Source: Leptasterias polaris | Taxonomy: Eukaryota; Echinodermata; Asteroidea; Forcipulatida; Asteriidae | Length of the DNA stretch: 64,000 nucleotides | Direction of reading: 5' to 3' | Assembly: GCA_037783415.1 (NCBI GenBank) | Contig: JAZGTN010000027.1 | Coordinates: 124,001 to 188,000 of the forward strand | In this document: one piece after another, positions 58,211 through 64,000 of the stretch | Numbering within the stretch: position 1 is the first letter of the stretch | How the letters are laid out: each line of letters starts with the position of its first letter | The notes under the pieces: model-generated | The model's input: the letters and a program-made list of their open reading frames with translations, nothing else | Told to the model about the DNA's origin: nothing | The model's database searches: none | Program-made: the position numbers and the translations under genes

Positions 58211-60475
58211 AGTTGTGTCTTTCATGCATTCATGAACACCGCTTCTGAGGGTAGCAAAAGGGGACCAACTATTGTGAGTTTTTTTTTATTAGGAATGCAT
58301 TACAGATCAGACTCGTTGTCTTAAAAAATACTCAACAGGTGTGCATTTTGCCACCAACCAGTTCGGATTCTTCAAGTCGATGGAACGCGGTTCATTTTCT
58401 CAGTACAGGACTCCTGTCCGCCATTTTAAGTGTGCACTTTTCGTACGTGATGTGTGTTCCCGCATTCTAGAGTTTAACCTGCCCTCAGATCTCAAACTCT
58501 TGTCCCTCCTATTTAGACACAATTTCTCTAAATTGCCGGGCAGTATTCTCTCTGTTATGGACGGGAATCAGGACCCGAGTTACGAGAGTATAGCAGAGCA
58601 TTTCGCATTTAGGCTCAGAGTTTATTCCGAAGCACGCACCCGAACGATTGATTCCGATTGATCCCGATTGATCCCGAAACCACAGTGGCTTTTAACAGAA
58701 TGTCAAGCCACTTTGCTTCCATTTCCAGTCGGAATTAATTTTGCGGTCATATTACGTGATTTTTTGACGGCGAACTTGAGCAGTGCTTGCAAAATGAATA
58801 TTGATATTTTTTAGGGGTAGCGCTTTAATACTTCTAAAGTAAAGATGCCGTGTCACTGACCATCAACTTGCGTATTACTATAATATAAGAAATGCAGTCA
58901 ACTCTCAAGTGGGTTTAGGGGCTTCTCATGTTTCTACGACTCCCGTCGAAGGTCCTTACTCCTATCATGGGGACTTTAACTGTCTGACCCAACGTCAATT
59001 GGTCATCATAATTACGCGTCATGAATACCAGTACAATGAATGTTGATGAGAATCATCCCGCATAATTATTCATATGGTGTGGGTGTTGTCCGTTTTTTCA
59101 ATGATTATTAGACAGAGTTGAAGCTTGAAGGTGCTTCACAAGTTCCAGTACAAAAACACAAGGCTTTCACCATTGGGCTTTTTAAAAACTCCACTGAATG
59201 GACACAACTAGGCCTATGTCAATCCTGACGAATCATCTGAACAAGGGTGGGGAGATACACGTCGGTATAAAGGTAAAACACAAACAACGCAAGAAAAGTT
59301 AGCCTATTACTATTATTACTATCAACCACTCAAGCACCTTTACAAAGCAGACTCTCGTCCCTTGGCCTTTACATCTTCAGTTGAGTCCAGCTCGTCAAAC
59401 ATATCGATAGCTGAATGAACTGAAGAGTCACTTCAAGGTGATACGCAAACACACAAAGCTTATAAACTAGAAAAAACACCTATAATACACAACACACTGG
59501 CGAATGTATGGGTCAGATCACTACGGATATAGCGGCATTATCAGTCGAATAATTATGGATATAGCGGCATCTTCAGAGAAAAAGCACTTTGTGACTGACT
59601 TGTTTTCAATGTGTGATGTTTTTAAGTTCCTCCCTCCCAACAGCCCACTCTTAGATACGTCCCGATGACAGTACGAGATGGTTTACAAAGGAGGGATGTG
59701 ATGAATGATATAGCCCATGGGGAGATTGTAATAATTGTGTTATTATACAACTGCACCCTCCGTTGATGAGGTCATGTCAGTTGCAATCCATCAACCAAGA
59801 ATGCACATAAATATCTGGGGTATAGGTAGAATGTATAACCACAGGATGACGTCATAAATCAGACTTACACATGGAACGCCTTCTACTAGATTGGTTCTAG
59901 CCAGCCGTTTATCACTTGCGTCAGATTCGTATCCTGAGTGAGATTAGAGACGGGATTTTGTCCATTGGGAAACTTCACGAATCCTTGGTTAGAGGGTAAT
60001 CTGCATAGTGTCCAGATGAGAATGTGTCTCAGGTTCGTGACTACAACCTGACAGGATGAAAATAAACATTTAGACTGTTGGTGCGAGATCGTATTATTAT
60101 AAGGTACATCAAAAGCAACTACAAGTCTGGTTCCCAAACGCCTCACTGTGTGAAGCGGTACGCCATTACGACACAACAATATTTCAATAAATAATTGCAA
60201 TTTTCAGGGGAAATTTTAATGGAAGGTTTTCAATTTCATTTTTGTTTTTATTAAATCACGTCCCATTGTAAGAGCGTGGTTTATTGCAAGAACGTTCTTT
60301 CTATATCATGTACCGTATGAGCCACCAACATCAAGTTGAGATATGAAAACAAATATGTTGAAAAGAATTATAAGAGGGGATTGACCCACTGAGGCACACA
60401 TTAAATTTACTCAACAATTATGTTGCACTTTTGTAAATTAAAAACGCCATCCGGCATCAAGATGAATTCCAAAAC
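58211..60475. other. Intergenic stretch, no firm gene
   Basis: A 106-codon plus-strand frame at 58341-58661 has balanced composition (for example FKCALFVRDVCSRILEFNLP), but I recognise no domain and see no gene context. It is left uncalled. Two near-identical GGATATAGCGGCATTATCAG/GGATATAGCGGCATCTTCAG phrases at 59525-59575 are a small local duplication. Confidence 0.4.
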
Positions 60476-60973
60476 ATGCCACAATATTGTGTAGAGCAAT
60501 GTATAGGCCGATTGGGCGGTGTAAGAATGCTATCTACCGTAGCAAGCAAATCGATTTTTACCGTTGTGGTTACAGCCGCTCGGCACGACACGGCACGGGC
60601 CATCCCGACCTGCCTGCCCCGGGAAGAAAAAAACCCAACCAAGAGACCCACCCCAGCTCAGGTGATTCACCGTGCACAGATACCCCTAAGGCGGTATATG
60701 TGGGAATTGAAAAGCCACCGTGGGCCAGCCCTCGATATAATCAATGGTTATGAAGAGTATCATGGTCTCCATTCAGCCGCAGGGACTTGTTCGAAAATAG
60801 AAGTTGTGGCACGCGGCAGGGTGGTGTACATCTATGTTGAGTGCATTGTTCAAATAAGTCTTTTGGCTGTTCGTGGGAACTTTGGAGATGGATGGAATGT
60901 TTACCAACGCGAGAGGGGAGACCTGATGAGGTTAAACAAATGGAAACTTGAAAATTGTTCAAACATTATATAA
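60476..60973 (+). other. 165-codon open frame, longest in the window, unidentified
   Basis: The frame starts MPQYCVEQCIGRLGGVRMLS and ends RLNKWKLENCSNII. It includes a basic, Pro-rich stretch (residues about 45-70) and two hydrophobic patches. No domain, signal peptide or repeat is recognisable. The sequence is moderately CpG-containing, and a second plus-strand frame of 88 codons overlaps it, which argues for a locally stop-poor stretch. It may still be a chance frame or a decayed transposon ORF. The retroelement-like motif at 61006-61042 lies just downstream. Confidence 0.2.
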
Positions 60974-61005
60974 AATATGTTTTCAAAAAAATAGTTAATG
61001 CTATG

Positions 61006-61042
61006 GCCTGACGTTTCGACCCTAGCAGAGTCTTTCTCAAAG
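61006..61042 (-). ncRNA. Second hammerhead-like / retroelement hairpin motif, tentative
   Basis: On the minus strand: CCTTTGAGAAA, a GACTC..GGGTC hairpin, then GAAACGTCAGG. The GTC-GAAACGTC phrase after a short stem parallels the motif at 48287-48320. From memory this string is common near Penelope-like or related retroelement ends in invertebrates. The first core box reads TTTGAGA instead of CUGANGA, so catalytic activity is doubtful. Confidence 0.25.
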
Positions 61043-61515
61043 GCTGAATGTGTTTGGTTTGTTTTCTTCTTTAAAACAATGCATAGCTGTTGATGATGAT
61101 TACAGTTATTTTAGTTTGTCAAAAAATTGGAACGCATCCAGGGAATTACATCGAAAATGAGACTTTGATCAGTTTCTAAGGAAGAATTACATCGTTGACG
61201 ACAAATCGAATATTTCAACGGCGATTGCAGCCATGAACGAAAATACAGAACAACCACATGAAAACTTCAAATTACTGTTCACACGGGTCTTCAAATCCAC
61301 CTGTACCTAGTTACGGTGACTCGGATTCCTTAAGTCGTAACTGAATACTACAGCATAAATTACATGCACAGATTTCAAGGGTCTTGATCTGCTGGGAAAA
61401 TGTGTGTAAAAACACTACCATGCTCACTTCATTTTATTGTTGAAGTTTCCGCGATTTGGTTAATGGTGTCCATTCGGGCATTATGTTATGGTTTGTGTTC
61501 GTAGACCAGACTATG

Positions 61516-61668
61516 ACCCTTTTCGAAACCACGGCTTTGGGCTTGGTCTCTGGCTTAGGCTCCGTCAGTTCTTATGAAATCGTGCACGTTGTGTACGCAC
61601 CTACATACAGGTGTACGGAGCCGTAGCCGGAGCTTAAGCCCGAGCCCAAACCGCCGTTTCGAAAAGGG
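61516..61668. mobile_element. Foldback MITE with ends ACCCTTTTCGAAAC / GTTTCGAAAAGGG
   Basis: CCCTTTTCGAAACCACGGC..TTTGGGCTTGG and further blocks to CTTAGGCTCCG are mirrored by CGGAGCCG...CTTAAGCCCGAGCCCAAA.CCGCCGTTTCGAAAAGGG. The arms are about 50 bp, moderately diverged, with a loop of about 50 bp. ACTAT occurs just outside both ends (61510-61514 and 61671-61675) and may be the target duplication. Confidence 0.75.
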
Positions 61669-61702
61669 CCAACTATAACAAAAAACCACGAACACTTAAT
61701 CT

Positions 61703-62096
61703 AAACCTAACCTGTGAAAATTTCATTTCACGTTTTTGAGATATCGCCGAAAATCCGGAGCGATATTAGCCTAATGTCCATGCAGGAAGAATAATCGTTT
61801 GGTAATCACTCTTAAAAAATAATGCCAATAAAAACCTATTGGTAAGAAGGCTACAGCAGCTTTCGACAGTATAAAGCATTTTTAGAAACATTTCACTTCA
61901 ACTGAGTTTTGTGGTTATGAAAAAATATATAAGTTTTATGCCCCAAAATTTGAATCTGAGGAACATTTCTGTAAGAAACGCTTCTAATACTCTGTATTCC
62001 TATTAGGGATTATTCTTCCTGCATGGACATTAATATCGCTCCGGATTTTCGGCGATATCTCAAAAACGTGAAATGAAATTTTCACAGGTTAGGTTT
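61703..62096. mobile_element. Foldback element with about 90-bp arms around a MITE-like core
   Basis: The left arm (61703-61796, beginning AAACCTAACCTGTGAAAATT) is nearly identical to the reverse complement of the right arm (62008-62096), apart from a short insertion (GCCT) in the left. The core shares ordered blocks with the MITE at 49624-50002 (TTTGGTAATCACTC, TATTGGTAAGAAGGC, GACAGTATAAAGCATTTTTAGAAAC, TTTGAATCTGA). Confidence 0.85.
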
Positions 62097-62960
62097 ATTG
62101 TATATATCAACATTTATATAGGATTGAAACAATCAAACGTTTCCAAAAACCAAAGGTATACTTTGCCTTTAAATGCAACTTGACGCAACACGTGCTTATC
62201 ATGCAGTATTACAGCGTAGAAGTTTAATGGAAACCTCCTCATAGTCTGTTCTAGGTGCTTGACGTCACGGATTCAGTTAACCATAGAGAAAGTAAATCAG
62301 GCGTGAGAAGCAATCTACGAATATCGCTTGATAAGTAAGACTTAAACGCTTTCACTCCTGTAGCTGTTTTGCTCATAATTTGGTTTCATTTTGAACACGG
62401 CATTACTAAATTGCAATTCAGTACCGCACGTTTCAACCGCACGGTTAACATTTTATTTTCCAACTTCCCACAACTGACATATACAAAGGAGGTCAAGCTA
62501 TAAACGGACGAAAACGTGTGATTGAACAAACTACTGGAAACAAGTGGGATTCTGTTTTCTCAACCACAGTAGCTTTCACCTCTTGTAAATCCCGGCGTAA
62601 TGGGGGCAGTGATGACTGTTTCTACACAGAAAGCAAATTGTCTTGCGGCTCTAAGTTTGACGTCCCTGCAGGCGATATCTCTTTCATCGAAGCCTGCTTG
62701 AGTGCCGAGACGGGCCGAGGTACTGTTCACTGTGAGCGGGATAACTGTGCAGTACTATTACTTGTGAGTTTACAGATGAGATTTGCGATTGATCAAGTCT
62801 GTTTCAATTTAAGACGTTGTGGTCTTTAGAACTTTATGAAAAGTTCTCGCATTCAGAAAAGACCACCAGTCCAGATGTCGCTCCTTCATATTATCACGGT
62901 TATCCGGCTGCCAGAAACGTTACTAATTATTGTAACAATACCGTAAAGCACTTATAAGAT
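62097..62960. other. Intergenic stretch, no supported gene
   Basis: A 103-codon plus-strand frame (62518-62829) has eight cysteines but no signal peptide, splice sites or recognisable cysteine framework. It is not called. Confidence 0.35.
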
Positions 62961-62962
62961 AT

Positions 62963-63306
62963 GGGCTCAGCAGCAACGCTGGGGGAGGCAAGGGGAATGC
63001 TTAAATTTAATTCCTTTGCCACCCCCCCCCCTTAATTTGTACGCCCCCCCTTCCCACTGCATTTTCCCCCGATGGTCGAAATTGAATTTAAACCCAAACC
63101 ATTACACCCCCACATAATAAATGCAATTATGTTCGCGCTGTAAATAATAAACTCAATTTCATAACGCTGGGGTCCGTCATTGTGGTAAGTCAATGCCTTT
63201 TCAGCAGTAGTAAATTACATTAAAGATTAATATTCCTCCCCCTAAATTTAAGCTTGCCTCCTCCCCCCTCCCCCCGATTAATAGCTCTGCTGGTGCCGCT
63301 GCTGTA
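62963..63306. repeat. Inverted-repeat element rich in G/C runs
   Basis: GGGCTCAGCAGCAACGCTGG with a GGCAAG..CTTAAATTTA block on the left is loosely mirrored on the right by TAAATTTAAGCTTGCCTCC and GCTCTGCTGGTGCCGCTGCTG. Poly-C runs at 63024-63033 and 63044-63050 lie between. The arms are diverged, so the limits are approximate. Confidence 0.4.
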
Positions 63307-64000
63307 TGGGTTTATCATAACAGAAAAATGAAACCCGAAACTTCGTGCCTAATATTTAAGGTATAATTTGTCTGCAAACCACAGCAAATGAAAAGCAAGT
63401 GCCTATAGCGCAAGTGCTTATCAGTTTTACACATTATTTATGTTTTTGATTGATCACAGTATGTAAGAGTCTTGAAACTTTAACTTAAGAATGATGAGTG
63501 CAGTTGAGATACGCTCAGGCATAATAATGAGGGTCTATTATATCACTGCTTTCGGCAAGACAGTCGCTTCAATCCGTCATAATGCTAAAACAAATACAGT
63601 CACAGCTCGTCCTTTGGCCCTTGTAATAACAAGACAACGGGATGTAGCTGCTTGTATTATTGGAGAATCAGGTGAAAATTACCTTGTTTTCTGACCTTGG
63701 GGAAGACAGTAAGATCCGAAGATGAGAGAGTGTGTGTGAGTGTTGCTCGGCGGTGTCCTCCTCCCTGAGGGCCCCGATCAGGGCTAAGACGGGGGTTGCT
63801 TCACACCGGACAGTCAACTCCGGACCATCGACTTGTCGATGAATGGATCATGGGTGCATCAGGCGCAATCGACCCGCTGGCTGGGTCTCGGGTATGTGTG
63901 GCTCATCCTCATGCTTCACAATATTAGAAGGACAAAAAATGAACATCTTGAACCCAAGGCGAACTCTATCTTGAACAATGATCTTTTGTGCGTGTTCTGA
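63307..64000. other. Non-coding end of window, nothing firm
   Basis: A 67-codon frame (63491-63694, plus) with a few hydrophobic stretches is followed by a possible donor-like region, but I see no convincing exon. Confidence 0.35.

Noticed and set aside
62518..62829. Cysteine-rich 103-codon frame as a secreted peptide
   Set aside because: There is no signal peptide, no conserved cysteine spacing and no supporting gene structure.

Overview
The window looks like a non-coding-rich stretch of a metazoan nuclear genome, most likely an echinoderm (sea star or a relative). It is AT-rich, has long introns with GT-AG boundaries, and carries many short inverted-repeat elements. Several of these I recognise, from memory only, as families common in echinoderm assemblies. 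I see no bacterial, organellar or viral organisation, no operons and no CRISPR array.

One host protein-coding gene can be supported, on the minus strand. Its first coding exon (28185-28256) and second coding exon (22617-22964) join in phase 0 across a 5.2 kb intron and give the first 140 residues of a protein. The second exon contains a W-C-x2-C segment followed by a basic/leucine helix, which I read as the N-terminal cysteine module of the atypical kinesins KIF26A/KIF26B. The next exons, including the motor domain, should lie to the left, but none could be identified down to position 1. Positions 1-22616 would then be intron, or gene 3' side plus intergenic DNA. A GC- and CpG-richer stretch upstream of 28256 is the likely promoter. 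Two further places look like first exons of unidentified genes: a minus-strand exon ending near 40404 or 40432, and a plus-strand exon ending at 56968.

Most other recognisable content is mobile DNA. Left third: a 1.5 kb TTAA-flanked element (697-2214) with a decayed acidic ORF and an internal foldback, a minisatellite (3087-3300), and MITE copies at 7542-7800 and 8892-9081. Intron 1 of the kinesin gene: a MITE (24243-24588), a tRNA-like sequence (24647-24719), and a nested pair of MITEs (24905-25420 containing 25047-25357). Middle: a hairpin element with TTAGGG repeats (29271-29440), a LINE tail (33019-33095), a three-copy 200-bp tandem repeat (34824-35421) and half of a dispersed repeat (38209-38410). 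43-51 kb: a small MITE (43391-43517), a mariner-like element with unusually long inverted ends (44745-45754) inserted into a palindromic element (44696-46384), and three more MITEs. Right end: a SINE-like sequence, a frameshifted LINE reverse-transcriptase 3' end, and three inverted-repeat elements between 61.5 and 63.3 kb.

The most interesting structures are the mariner-like element whose long inverted ends have captured transposase coding sequence, the TTAA element, the hybrid foldback at 61703-62096, and two ribozyme-like hairpin motifs. Most open frames of 60-165 codons here look like chance frames and are not annotated as genes.
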